DNA of 5,500 nt from Thiomonas sp. (GTDB lineage: Bacteria > Pseudomonadota > Gammaproteobacteria > Burkholderiales > Burkholderiaceae_C): assembly GCA_028706735.1 (NCBI GenBank), contig JAQTVS010000219.1, forward strand, positions 1-5,500. The letters run 5' to 3'. This document shows, one piece after another, positions 1-5,500 of the stretch (within the stretch, counting starts at the first letter, position 1; the number at the start of each line of letters is the position of its first letter). The position numbers and the translations under genes are program-made. Under the pieces are notes generated by a model, which worked only from the letters and a program-made list of their open reading frames with translations, was not told the origin of the DNA and ran no database searches.

Positions 1-276
1 ATCAACTGCTTCGAGGGGTTTTCCACCTTCATGGCTCGGCCGCTGATGAACGTGCATGACGTGTATGTGGAGTCGGCCTACCGCGGCCAGGGGCTGTCGC
101 GCCGCCTGCTGCAGCGGGTGGAAGACGTGGCGCGCCTTCGCGGCTGCGGCAAGCTCACCCTGGAAGTGCTCGACGGCAACGCGTCAGCCATTGCCAGTTA
201 TCGCCGTTTCGGCTTCGAGACTTATGCATTGGACCCGGCGCATGGCCGGGCGCAGTTCTGGCAGAAGGTGCTGTAA
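1..276 (+). CDS. GNAT-family N-acetyltransferase, C-terminal part (5' end outside window)
   Basis: The reading frame is open from the first base and ends at TAA 274-276, giving 91 visible residues; the start codon is outside the window. Seen: the acetyl-CoA-binding motif A of GNAT enzymes appears as YRGQGLSRRLL (visible residues 27-37, R-G-Q-G-L fitting R/Q-x-x-G-x-G/A), preceded by a beta strand ending DVYVES. It is followed by LTLEVLDGNASAIASYRRFGF (residues 52-72), the beta strand and helix with the N-x-x-A-x-x-x-Y-x-x-x-G-F pattern typical of the family's C-terminal half. Family knowledge: these cytoplasmic enzymes move an acetyl group from acetyl-CoA to an amine on a small molecule, peptide or protein. 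The acceptor cannot be read from this fragment. The gene converges on the TRAP permease gene across a 255-base spacer and does not belong to the transporter operons. An internal ATG at 31 is not the likely start because conserved domain sequence would be lost. Confidence 0.9.
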   Translation: MNCFEGFSTFMARPLMNVHDVYVESAYRGQGLSRRLLQRVEDVARLRGCGKLTLEVLDGNASAIASYRRFGFETYALDPAHGRAQFWQKVL

Positions 277-338
277 GGCAAGAGCTGTAGGGCATCTCAA
301 GGAAACGCAGGGCCGTCCCAAGTTTTCTTGTCCACCTC

Positions 339-354
339 GCAGCTTGCAAGCTGC
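339..354. repeat. 16-bp perfect palindrome
   Basis: The sequence gcagcttg is followed directly by its reverse complement caagctgc. The half-site gcagcttg recurs at 387-394 in the right arm of the next hairpin, which suggests the two structures are related by duplication or form alternative pairings. With no loop, the palindrome could be a dimeric protein site or a weak hairpin. No function can be assigned. Confidence 0.5.
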
Positions 355-364
355 TCGGATTCGG

Positions 365-400
365 CGCCGTCCAAGCTGCCGCAGGGCAGCTTGGACGGCG
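365..400. repeat. Perfect 16-bp inverted repeat with 4-base loop (strong hairpin)
   Basis: Arm 365-380 (cgccgtccaagctgcc) pairs without mismatch with 385-400 (ggcagcttggacggcg) around the loop gcag at 381-384. It lies about 90 bases past the acetyltransferase stop and 130 bases past the TRAP permease stop on the other strand, where a bidirectional terminator or mRNA 3' stabiliser would sit. The bases following each arm (ggcctc on plus, cgaatc on minus) contain no T-run, so it is not a canonical intrinsic terminator. A near copy of the left-arm start, gccgtcccaag, occurs at 312-322. Confidence 0.65.
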
Positions 401-444
401 GGCCTCATCCCCCTCGGGGGGCAGGCTGGGCCATCCTCCTTCCG

Positions 445-501
445 ACCTCCCCCACGTCGTGGGGGAGGTGAGACTACTCCCTCCCCGCTCGCGGGGAGGG
501 A
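445..501. repeat. REP-like pair of GC-rich hairpins
   Basis: There are two adjacent perfect stem-loops. The first has arms 445-455 (acctcccccac) and 459-469 (gtgggggaggt) with loop gtc. The second has arms 478-487 (tccctccccg) and 492-501 (cggggaggga) with loop ctcg. The second is followed by tggggtggg. Established knowledge: intergenic elements of the style CCTCCCC...GGGGAGGG...TGGGGTGGG occur in many copies in the genomes of several proteobacteria, and they resemble repetitive extragenic palindromic sequences. Assignment to such a family is inference, since copy number cannot be seen in a single window. Confidence 0.55.
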
Positions 502-511
502 TGGGGTGGGA

Positions 512-532
512 AGTGCCCGGCCCTGGGGCACT
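512..532 (-). terminator. Possible hairpin terminator of the TRAP permease gene
   Basis: Read on the minus strand, a 7-bp stem (arms 526-532 and 512-518, agtgccc/gggcact) with a 7-base loop begins at the last base of the TRAP permease stop codon. It is followed by TTCCCACCCC. The position suits a terminator or a 3'-end stabiliser. Only two T residues follow, so termination might need Rho or the further hairpins at 445-501 and 365-400. Confidence 0.35.
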
Positions 533-2616
533 CAGGCGCTGGCCAGCGCGGCTTGGCCTCGCGTGCGCAGGCCGTGCCACACCAGCACGACGGCGGCGAG
601 GACGAACCCGGCTTCATCGGTCATGGGCAGTGCAGTGATCAGCAGTGCGGCGGCGGCAAAGGCCAGCAGACGCTCCAGTATGGTCATGTTGGCGCGCAGA
701 TAGCCCACGGCCACCGCGCCCCACAGCACAATGGCCAGAATGGCCTTGGCCGTCACATAGGCCACACCCAGCCAGGTCCAGTCGCCTTGCAGCATGAGCT
801 GCGGGTCGTACACCACCATATACGGCACGACAAAACCCGCCAACGCGATCTGCGTGGCCTTGAAGCCGATACGCATCGGCGAAGCCTTGGCCACCGAGGC
901 GGCGGCGAATGCGGCCAGCGCCACCGGGGGCGTGAGATCGGCCATGATGCCAAAATAGAACACGAACATATGGCTGACGATGAGCGGCACGCCCAGTTTG
1001 AGCAAGGCGGGCGCGGCGATCGAACTGGTGATGATGTAGTTCGGGATGGTGGGAATGCCCATGCCCAGCACCAGGCAGACCAGCATGGTGAGCAGCAGCG
1101 ACAGCAGCAGGCTGTGCGCGCCGATGTCCACAATGAACCCGGCAAAGCTCGTGGCCGCGCCCGTCAGAGTGAGCACGCCGACGATCACGCCGACGATGGC
1201 GCAGGCGATGCCCACGGGCAGGGCCTGGCGAGCCCCGTCGATCAGGCTGTCGCGCAGCACGCTCAGGGTTTGATGTCCGCCCTTGACCACCAGGTTGATG
1301 GCGACCAACGCCGCAATGACCCCCAGCACGGGCAGGATGCCAAACTGCAGAAACGCCGCAGCTCCCAGGCCGCAGGCAAACCAGAACACAATGCGGAAGG
1401 CCGTGTGCGAGATGCGCGCGGCAATGGCTGCGCCCAGCAGAAGAATGGCGGTGAGCGACAACCCCATCATGCCGGCGAACATGGGGGTGAAACCGTGGAA
1501 CAGCATCCACACCAACGCGGCCAGCGGCAGGGCCAGGTGCCAGTTCTCCTTCAAGGCTGTCCAGGGGTTGGGGATCTGGTCGGCAGGCAGTCCGAGCAGC
1601 TTTTTGCGCCCCGCCTCCAGATGCACCATCCAGAACGCGGTGAGGTAATACAGCGCGGCAGGGATGACGGCCGCTTTGACGATGTCGGCATATGGCACAT
1701 TGAGCGTTTCGGCCATGATGAAGGCCACCGCGCCCATGACAGGGGGCATGATCTGCCCGCCCATGCTGGCCGTGGCCTCCACGGCCCCGGCGAACACCGG
1801 CGAATAGCCGAAGCGCTTCATCAGCGGAATGGTGAACTGTCCCACGGTGAGCACATTGGCCACGCCGGAGCCGGAAATGGTGCCCATCAGGCCGGAGGAG
1901 ATGACGGCTACCTTGGCCGGGCCGCCGCGTGTCTTGCCGACAAGGCCCAGCGCCAGGGCGTTGAACAGCCGGATCATGCCGGCATGCTCCAGAAACGCGC
2001 CGAACAGAATGAACAGAAAGATGTAGGTCGCCGACACCAGGGTGGGAATGCCATAGATGCCCTCGGTGCCGAGATAGAGCTGACCGATGATCTGGTCGAG
2101 CCCGTAGCCCCGGTGGCTGATGGCGTCGGGCAGATATTGACCGAACAGGCCGTAGAGCAAAAAGGCCGCGCATACCAGCGGCAGCGCCAGCCCGAGGCTG
2201 CGCCGGGCCGCTTCGAACAGCAGGACCACGACCGCAGCGCCGACCCAGAGGTCTGACAGCGTCGGGTCGCCGCTGCGCTGAATCAGGTCGGCCTCGAAAA
2301 ACCAGTGATACAGCCCGAGTCCGAAGGCGGCAGCGCCCAGCAGCCAATCGAACCACGGAATGCGGTGCATCCAGCCCTGGCGCTTGAGCGCGGGCACGAC
2401 CCAGAACACCAGCAACATCAGAAAACCCACATGGAGCGAGCGCATCACCAGGCTCGACAGCGGGTGGAAGGCGGCCACGACGAGCTGATAGGCCGAAAAC
2501 GCCAGCGCCGCCGCCATGACAAGGCGCTGCGCGAGCCCGGAGAGGCTGCGCTGGTGGCCGCTGTCGGCGTGCGGCTCGGAGGAGGTGTGGATCAGGTCGT
2601 CGGCGGTGGCGCTCAT
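532..2616 (-). CDS. TRAP transporter fused permease, 4TM/12TM (DctQ-DctM type)
   Basis: This is the inner-membrane component of a tripartite ATP-independent periplasmic (TRAP) transporter, which uses an ion gradient (usually Na+) to import a solute delivered by a periplasmic binding protein. Length is 694 residues, in the range of fused TRAP permeases. Seen: a polar N-terminus (1-30); hydrophobic segments near 31-50, 60-77, 91-107, 123-136 and 141-158 matching the small DctQ-like part; then a large DctM-like part from about residue 170. Characteristic stretches are GLMGTISGSGVANV (242-255), ATASMGGQIMPPVMGAVAFI (281-300), LGMGIPTIPNYIIT (517-530) and MADLTPPVALAAF (558-570). More hydrophobic segments at about 614-640, 646-664 and 668-682 form a C-terminal extension past the core. 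The ATG at 2614-2616 has only a weak ribosome site (GGAT about 7 bases upstream). It lies 112 bases downstream of the TAXI binding-protein gene on the same strand, its expected partner, so cotranscription is likely. The substrate is unknown. Confidence 0.93.
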   Translation of the reverse strand: MSATADDLIHTSSEPHADSGHQRSLSGLAQRLVMAAALAFSAYQLVVAAFHPLSSLVMRSLHVGFLMLLVFWVVPALKRQGWMHRIPWFDWLLGAAAFGLGLYHWFFEADLIQRSGDPTLSDLWVGAAVVVLLFEAARRSLGLALPLVCAAFLLYGLFGQYLPDAISHRGYGLDQIIGQLYLGTEGIYGIPTLVSATYIFLFILFGAFLEHAGMIRLFNALALGLVGKTRGGPAKVAVISSGLMGTISGSGVANVLTVGQFTIPLMKRFGYSPVFAGAVEATASMGGQIMPPVMGAVAFIMAETLNVPYADIVKAAVIPAALYYLTAFWMVHLEAGRKKLLGLPADQIPNPWTALKENWHLALPLAALVWMLFHGFTPMFAGMMGLSLTAILLLGAAIAARISHTAFRIVFWFACGLGAAAFLQFGILPVLGVIAALVAINLVVKGGHQTLSVLRDSLIDGARQALPVGIACAIVGVIVGVLTLTGAATSFAGFIVDIGAHSLLLSLLLTMLVCLVLGMGIPTIPNYIITSSIAAPALLKLGVPLIVSHMFVFYFGIMADLTPPVALAAFAAASVAKASPMRIGFKATQIALAGFVVPYMVVYDPQLMLQGDWTWLGVAYVTAKAILAIVLWGAVAVGYLRANMTILERLLAFAAAALLITALPMTDEAGFVLAAVVLVWHGLRTRGQAALASA

Positions 2617-2728
2617 GGCTGGAATCCGAGGCGTGCGGCAGCCATCTTGTGGGGGCTGCGACCCGGTGGAAGGCGTGAAATGGCCCGTGATGGGCGGGCC
2701 GGATCGTGCGGGCGTGGCGTGGCGTGGC
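2617..2728 (-). other. Spacer between TAXI gene and TRAP permease gene with small hairpins
   Basis: There are 112 bases between the two genes of the presumed TRAP operon. Directly behind the TAXI stop lies a threefold GGCGT tandem (2711-2725, plus-strand reading). Next comes a 6-bp stem with arms 2682-2687 and 2695-2700 (ggcccg/cgggcc), then another with arms 2638-2643 and 2654-2659 (gcagcc/ggctgc). No T-run follows either stem, so full termination looks unlikely. Such structures between a binding-protein gene and its permease gene often protect the upstream message and lower downstream expression; applying that here is inference. No convincing promoter was found. Confidence 0.45.
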
Positions 2729-3709
2729 TTACTTCAGCACGCCGGCCTCGCGGTAGTACTTTGCCGCGCCAGGGTGCAGCGGCACTGGCGAATTGAGCGG
2801 CGCGTCCTTGAGGCTGATGCCCTTGGCCGCGGCGTGCGCCGCCACCAGTTCGGGCAGGTGGGTGAACATCGCCTTGGTCATCTGATAGACCAGATCTTCG
2901 CTCAGCCCTTCGCGGGTGGCGAGGAAATTTTGGATGCGCGCCGTCGGCACAGCGGCCGTCTGGCCTTCATAAGTATTCGCCGGAATGACCCCGCTTTGAT
3001 AGGCCGGATCGCCCACCTTGGCGATGATGTCGGCAGGCACTGGAACCACCACGATTTTTTGCGAGGCGGCCAGATCGCGCAACGAAGACACGCCCAGCCC
3101 GGCCGATTGCAGCGTGGCGTCGAGCTGGCGGTTTTTCATCAGTTCCACCGATTCGCCAAAAGGCAGGTATTCCACCTTGGAAAAGTCTTTGTAGCTCAGC
3201 CCCGCGGCCTTGAGCAAGGCGCGGGCGTTGAGTTCGGTGCCGCTCTTGGGCGCACCCACCGAAATGCTTTTGCCTTTCAGATCGGCCAGGGTTTTGATGC
3301 CAGAATCTGCGCGCGCCACGATCTGCACATAGTTGGAATAGATCGCCGCCATGGTGCGCAGCTTTTTCAGCGGCGCCTTGAACCCGGCGTCCGCCTCACC
3401 CTTCCATGCGTCCGAGAGTGCATCGCCCAGCGAGAAGCCCAACTCGGCGCGGCCCGCTTCGAGCAGATTGAGGTTTTCCACCGAGCCCTTGGTGGCTTGC
3501 ACCGAGCTTTTTGCGTCTGGAATGGCCTTGGTGTAGATCTGCGAGATCGCCACGCCCATGGGGTAATACACCCCGCTGGTGCCGCCGGTGGCAATGGTGA
3601 GGTACTGCGCCGCAAACGCATTGCGCAGCGAGAAGGGGAAGAGCAGCGTTGCACCACCAGTCAGGGCAAGCGCGCGACGGCGTGAGGCGGATGCGGGATT
3701 TTGGGCCAT
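2729..3709 (-). CDS. TAXI-family TRAP transporter periplasmic solute-binding protein
   Basis: This protein captures a solute in the periplasm and hands it to the TRAP permease encoded next downstream. Length is 326 residues, usual for the TAXI family. Seen: a signal peptide of about 33 residues with SRRRAL (9-14), a hydrophobic core at 13-28 and a probable cleavage site after AFA (31-33). The mature protein opens with YLTIATGGTSGVYYPMG (36-52), the glycine-rich N-terminal hallmark of TAXI proteins. The hinge region has LADLKGKSISVGAPKSGTE (141-159), and the C-terminus shows PLHPGAAKYYREAG (310-323), the usual TAXI ending. ATG 3707-3709 is chosen because GGAG lies 7 bases upstream and the signal peptide begins properly. 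Family knowledge: studied TAXI proteins bind glutamate/glutamine or dicarboxylates such as 2-oxoglutarate; the ligand here is not readable. It probably has its own promoter, since 156 bases separate it from the ABC ATPase gene upstream. Confidence 0.95.
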   Translation of the reverse strand: MAQNPASASRRRALALTGGATLLFPFSLRNAFAAQYLTIATGGTSGVYYPMGVAISQIYTKAIPDAKSSVQATKGSVENLNLLEAGRAELGFSLGDALSDAWKGEADAGFKAPLKKLRTMAAIYSNYVQIVARADSGIKTLADLKGKSISVGAPKSGTELNARALLKAAGLSYKDFSKVEYLPFGESVELMKNRQLDATLQSAGLGVSSLRDLAASQKIVVVPVPADIIAKVGDPAYQSGVIPANTYEGQTAAVPTARIQNFLATREGLSEDLVYQMTKAMFTHLPELVAAHAAAKGISLKDAPLNSPVPLHPGAAKYYREAGVLK

Positions 3710-3716
3710 GAACGGT

Positions 3717-3720
3717 CTCC
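3717..3720 (-). promoter_or_regulatory. Ribosome binding site of the TAXI gene
   Basis: On the minus strand GGAG lies 7 bases before the ATG at 3709, within CACGGAGACCGTTC. It is a good Shine-Dalgarno match at normal spacing and supports the chosen start. Confidence 0.7.
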
Positions 3721-3722
3721 GT

Positions 3723-3746
3723 GTGAACGTTGTTACAAACGGTCAC
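3723..3746 (-). promoter_or_regulatory. Imperfect inverted repeat, candidate operator of the TAXI gene
   Basis: The arms gtgaacgttg (3723-3732) and aaacggtcac (3737-3746) are reverse complements at 8 of 10 positions around the 4-base centre ttac. The site lies between the TAXI ribosome binding site and the proposed -10 box, across the expected transcription start, where a dimeric repressor would block initiation. No regulator gene is visible nearby, so no protein family can be named. Confidence 0.35.
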
Positions 3747-3747
3747 G

Positions 3748-3775
3748 ATCGTAGCCTGTCTGGAGACGAATGCAA
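3748..3775 (-). promoter_or_regulatory. Putative sigma-70-type promoter of the TAXI gene
   Basis: On the minus strand TTGCAT (3770-3775) and TACGAT (3748-3753) are separated by 16 bases. The -10 box matches TATAAT at 4 of 6 positions and the -35 box matches TTGACA at its first three. The distance to the start codon (about 38 bases from the -10 box) leaves a short leader containing the ribosome site. A CCTGT/ACAGG pair (3755-3759, 3775-3779) and the palindrome acgatcgt (3745-3752) overlap the boxes. A match of this quality can occur by chance. Confidence 0.4.
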
Positions 3776-3838
3776 CAGGGCAAGTCGGGATGCGGCGTGC
3801 CGAGGGCGCCTGCCTGCTCCGCAGCTCCAGCGGGGGGT

Positions 3839-3856
3839 GGGTCGGCGCGCCGACCC
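3839..3856 (-). terminator. Palindrome behind the ABC ATPase gene, possible terminator
   Basis: The 18-base sequence is a perfect palindrome (gggtcggcg/cgccgaccc) beginning 9 bases past the ATPase stop codon. As RNA it could fold into a 7-bp GC stem with loop CGCG. On the minus strand it is followed by ACCCCCCGCTGG, without a T-run, so termination would have to be factor-dependent, or the structure may serve as a 3' stabiliser. It marks the likely boundary between the ABC operon and the TAXI-TRAP operon. Confidence 0.4.
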
Positions 3857-3865
3857 TGGGAGCGC

Positions 3866-4630
3866 TCAGAGAATTTTGGACAGGAACTGCCGCGTGCGCT
3901 CGTGGCTGGGGGCGCCGAAAAACTGTTCCGGCGCAGCCGACTCGATGATTCTCCCCTGATCCATCATCACCACGCGATCGGCCACCTCGCGGGCGAAGCC
4001 CATTTCGTGCGTGACCACCACCATGGTCATGCCGTCGCGCGCGAGCGACTTCATGACGTCGAGCACTTCGCCCACCAGCTCGGGATCGAGCGCCGAGGTC
4101 GGCTCGTCGAACAGCATGAGCTTCGGGCGCATGGCCAACGCGCGGGCGATGGCGACGCGCTGCTGCTGCCCGCCGGAGAGCTGGTTGGGATAGGCGTCAC
4201 CCCGATCGGCCAGGCCGACGCGGGCGAGCAGTTGCCGGGCCCGCTCCACCGCCTGCGCCCGGGGCTGCTTGAGCACATGCACGGGCGCTTCGATGATGTT
4301 CTGCAGCGCCGTCATGTGGGCAAACAGATTGAAGCGCTGAAACACCATGCCGACCTCGGCGCGGTGGCGGCAGATGTCGCGGTCGTGCAGTTCGTGCAGC
4401 CGGGCGCCCACCTGCCGGTAGCCGACCAGTTCGCCATCCACCATCAGCCGACCAGAGTCGATTTTTTCCAGGTGGTTGATGCAGCGCAGGAAGGTCGATT
4501 TGCCCGAGCCGGAAGCGCCCAGCAGGCAGACCACTTCGCCGCGTTGCACGTCGAGCGAAATGCCCTTGAGCACCTCGATGGCGCCGAAGCGCTTGTGCAC
4601 GCCCTCCGCCTTGACCATGATGTCGCTCAC
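3866..4630 (-). CDS. Polar amino acid ABC transporter ATP-binding protein (GlnQ/HisP type)
   Basis: This is the cytoplasmic ATPase that powers import through the adjoining permease. Length is 254 residues from the GTG start, normal for the family. Seen: Walker [10 protein letters not shown] (38-46), Q-loop glutamine 98 in VFQRFNLF, signature LSGGQQQR (151-158), Walker B LMLFDE (171-176) with catalytic Glu176, D-loop SALD (179-182) and switch His208 in VTHEM. All expected ATPase residues are intact. The segment DGELVGYRQ...[21 protein letters not shown] matches the HisP/GlnQ group, where an insert precedes the Q-loop. GTG 4628-4630 is preferred over ATG 4616-4618 because GGGAGGG ends 7-8 bases before it and because it overlaps the permease stop as GTGA, a translational coupling arrangement. 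The substrate is probably a polar or charged amino acid, but it is set by the binding protein, which is not in the window. Confidence 0.95.
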   Translation of the reverse strand: MSDIMVKAEGVHKRFGAIEVLKGISLDVQRGEVVCLLGASGSGKSTFLRCINHLEKIDSGRLMVDGELVGYRQVGARLHELHDRDICRHRAEVGMVFQRFNLFAHMTALQNIIEAPVHVLKQPRAQAVERARQLLARVGLADRGDAYPNQLSGGQQQRVAIARALAMRPKLMLFDEPTSALDPELVGEVLDVMKSLARDGMTMVVVTHEMGFAREVADRVVMMDQGRIIESAAPEQFFGAPSHERTRQFLSKIL

Positions 4631-5500
4631 TGGGCAGCCCTCCCACGGGCAAGGCGCACGCGCAACTGCTGCAAGGGCGTCAGGGGCGCCGTGCGGGTGG
4701 CGCTGCGCCCGAAATGTCGTTCGATGTAGAACTGGCCGATGGACAGCAGGGTGGTCACCAGCAGGTACCAGAGACTCGCCACCAGCAGCAGCGGAATGGT
4801 GCGGTAGTTCACGGCGTAGATCAGTTGCACCGAATACAGCAGATCGCTGACGGCGATGACACTGACCAGCGACGTGGTCTTGAGCATCGAAATGGCCTCG
4901 TTGCCTGTTGGCGGGACAATGACCCGCATGGCCTGAGGCAGCACGATGCGCAGCATGATTTTGAGCCGTGACATGCCTAAAGCCGCCCCGGCTTCGCTCT
5001 GGCCTTCGTCCACCGACAGAATGCCGGCGCGGACGATCTCGGCCATGTAAGCGCCCTCGTTGAGTCCGAGCGCCAGAATGGCGGCGATGAAGGGCGTGAT
5101 GAGGTTGTTGGCGTCGAGGCTCCAGGAGCCGATGCCAATGTTGGGATAGAGCGCGGTGATGTTGAACCAGAACAGGATCTGCACCAGCACCGGCGTGCCG
5201 CGAAACAGCCAGATGTAGAACCCGCTCGCGCCGGAGACCAGCGGGTTGTGCGACAGCCGCATCACCGCAAGCAGCACGCCCAGCGCCACGCCAATGAGCA
5301 TGGAAATCACCGTGAGTTCGAGGGTCAGCAGCAGGCCGTGCAGCACGCGCACGGAAAAGAAATATTCCCCGACCACCGACCACTCGAAGCGTGGGTTGGT
5401 AGTGAAGGAGTAAGCCATTGCCACCACCAGCACAAACACCGCAGCTGCCGCGATCCAGCGTCCGGGGTGTCGTGCGGGGATGGCCTTGATGTCGTCAGGT
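4627..5500 (-). CDS. Polar amino acid ABC transporter permease (HisM/GlnP type), 5' end outside window
   Basis: This is the inner-membrane channel subunit of the amino acid importer. The frame is open to the window edge (290 visible residues) and no ATG or GTG lies upstream of the GTG at 5437-5439. That GTG falls inside a hydrophobic segment and has no ribosome site, so the true start is beyond 5500. Seen: an N-terminal segment [11 protein letters not shown] followed by a first membrane helix (about 15-32), then [26 protein letters not shown] (54-73) is typical of the family's first core helix, and [15 protein letters not shown] (99-113) is a strongly conserved stretch. The EAA loop reads EAGAALG...IVLP (169-188), the coupling contact for the ATPase, with Gly in place of the third residue. 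Further helices lie near 133-146 and 234-257. The C-terminus is Arg-rich. The stop TGA overlaps the ATPase start by the sequence GTGA. The family usually works with a periplasmic binding protein, probably encoded upstream. Confidence 0.93.
   Translation of the reverse strand, partial: PDDIKAIPARHPGRWIAAAAVFVLVVAMAYSFTTNPRFEWSVVGEYFFSVRVLHGLLLTLELTVISMLIGVALGVLLAVMRLSHNPLVSGASGFYIWLFRGTPVLVQILFWFNITALYPNIGIGSWSLDANNLITPFIAAILALGLNEGAYMAEIVRAGILSVDEGQSEAGAALGMSRLKIMLRIVLPQAMRVIVPPTGNEAISMLKTTSLVSVIAVSDLLYSVQLIYAVNYRTIPLLLVASLWYLLVTTLLSIGQFYIERHFGRSATRTAPLTPLQQLRVRLARGRAAQ
4638..4644 (-). promoter_or_regulatory. Ribosome binding site selecting the GTG start of the ABC ATPase
   Basis: On the minus strand GGGAGGG lies inside the 3' end of the permease gene, with its core GGAGG 8 bases from GTG 4628-4630. 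It is 20 bases from the next in-frame ATG (4616-4618), which is too far, so it decides in favour of GTG. Confidence 0.75.

Larger units (their letters stand above)
277..531. other. Gene-free convergent spacer rich in inverted repeats
   Basis: This spacer lies between the stop codons of the acetyltransferase gene (plus) and the TRAP permease gene (minus). Open frames crossing it on both strands give low-complexity Arg/Pro/Gly/Ser-rich translations with no recognisable motif, so I treat them as GC-driven noise. It contains a 16-bp palindrome at 339-354 (gcagcttg/caagctgc), a hairpin at 365-400, a G/C-run hairpin near 409-420, two CCTCCCC-type hairpins at 445-469 and 478-501, and a hairpin at 512-532. 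None is followed by a clear T-run on either strand. The likely roles are transcription termination or 3'-end protection for both converging transcripts, or a repetitive extragenic element. Confidence 0.75.

Noticed and set aside
339..501. CRISPR array in the repeat-rich spacer
   Set aside because: The repeats are inverted, different from each other in sequence, and lack regular spacing or spacers. No cas gene is present.
155..580. Minus-strand open frames across the convergent spacer and the end of the acetyltransferase gene
   Set aside because: The translations are Pro/Arg/Gly-rich and derive from the inverted repeats and the antisense of a real gene. No family motif or ribosome site was seen.
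553..2256. Plus-strand open frame of 567 codons opposite the TRAP permease gene
   Set aside because: The translation is rich in Gln, His, Gly and Arg with no domain, as expected from the antisense of a GC-rich hydrophobic membrane-protein gene. The minus-strand gene has clear family motifs.
614..2356. Minus-strand open frame of 580 codons in another frame of the TRAP permease gene
   Set aside because: It is an Arg/His/Pro-rich frame-shadow translation without membrane segments or motifs, lying fully inside the real gene.
2516..3685. Plus-strand open frame of 389 codons opposite the TAXI gene
   Set aside because: It is an Arg/His/Gln-rich antisense translation, while the opposite strand encodes a protein with a signal peptide and TAXI motifs.
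4631..5383. Long upstream extension of the ABC ATPase frame, giving a possible 505-residue fusion protein
   Set aside because: The extension overlaps the permease gene in another frame and reads as Arg/His-rich nonsense. The ribosome site at 4638-4644 and the GTGA overlap place the real start at 4630.
5437..5439. GTG at 5437-5439 as the start of the ABC permease
   Set aside because: It sits within the first membrane helix, has no ribosome site, and the frame continues upstream with the family-like [11 protein letters not shown] stretch to the window edge.

Overview
The window looks like a piece of chromosome from a GC-rich Gram-negative bacterium, most likely a betaproteobacterium of the Burkholderiales type. 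This rests on the strong G/C bias at third codon positions, the style of the transporter proteins, and intergenic palindromes rich in CCTCCCC/GGGGAGG. No marker gene is present, so the taxonomic call is inference. It is mainly a solute-uptake region. I found no phage, plasmid, transposon, CRISPR, toxin or defence gene, and no tRNA or rRNA gene.

Layout from left to right: (1) positions 1-276, plus strand, the C-terminal part of a GNAT-family N-acetyltransferase whose start lies outside the window. (2) Positions 277-531, a gene-free spacer between two convergent genes, unusually dense in perfect inverted repeats. (3) Positions 532-2616, minus strand, a fused 4TM/12TM TRAP transporter membrane protein. 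(4) Positions 2729-3709, minus strand, a TAXI-family periplasmic solute-binding protein with a Tat-like signal peptide. (5) Positions 3710-3865, a spacer holding the probable promoter, ribosome binding site and a possible operator of the TAXI gene, plus a palindrome just behind the next gene. (6) Positions 3866-4630, minus strand, a polar-amino-acid-type ABC transporter ATPase. (7) Positions 4627 to the window end, minus strand, the matching ABC permease, whose start lies beyond position 5500.

Four minus-strand genes therefore form two uptake modules read one after the other. The first is an ATP-driven amino acid ABC importer: permease then ATPase, translationally coupled through a GTGA stop/start overlap, with its binding protein not visible. 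The second is an ion-gradient-driven TAXI-TRAP importer: binding protein first, then fused permease. A TAXI protein and a 4TM/12TM permease together make a complete TRAP system. Characterised TAXI proteins bind dicarboxylates or acidic amino acids, so the two systems may serve related substrates, but the sequence does not show the substrate of either.

I see no previously undescribed system. The points most worth a second look are the inverted-repeat cluster at 339-532, the candidate operator at 3723-3746, and the pairing of the two importers.
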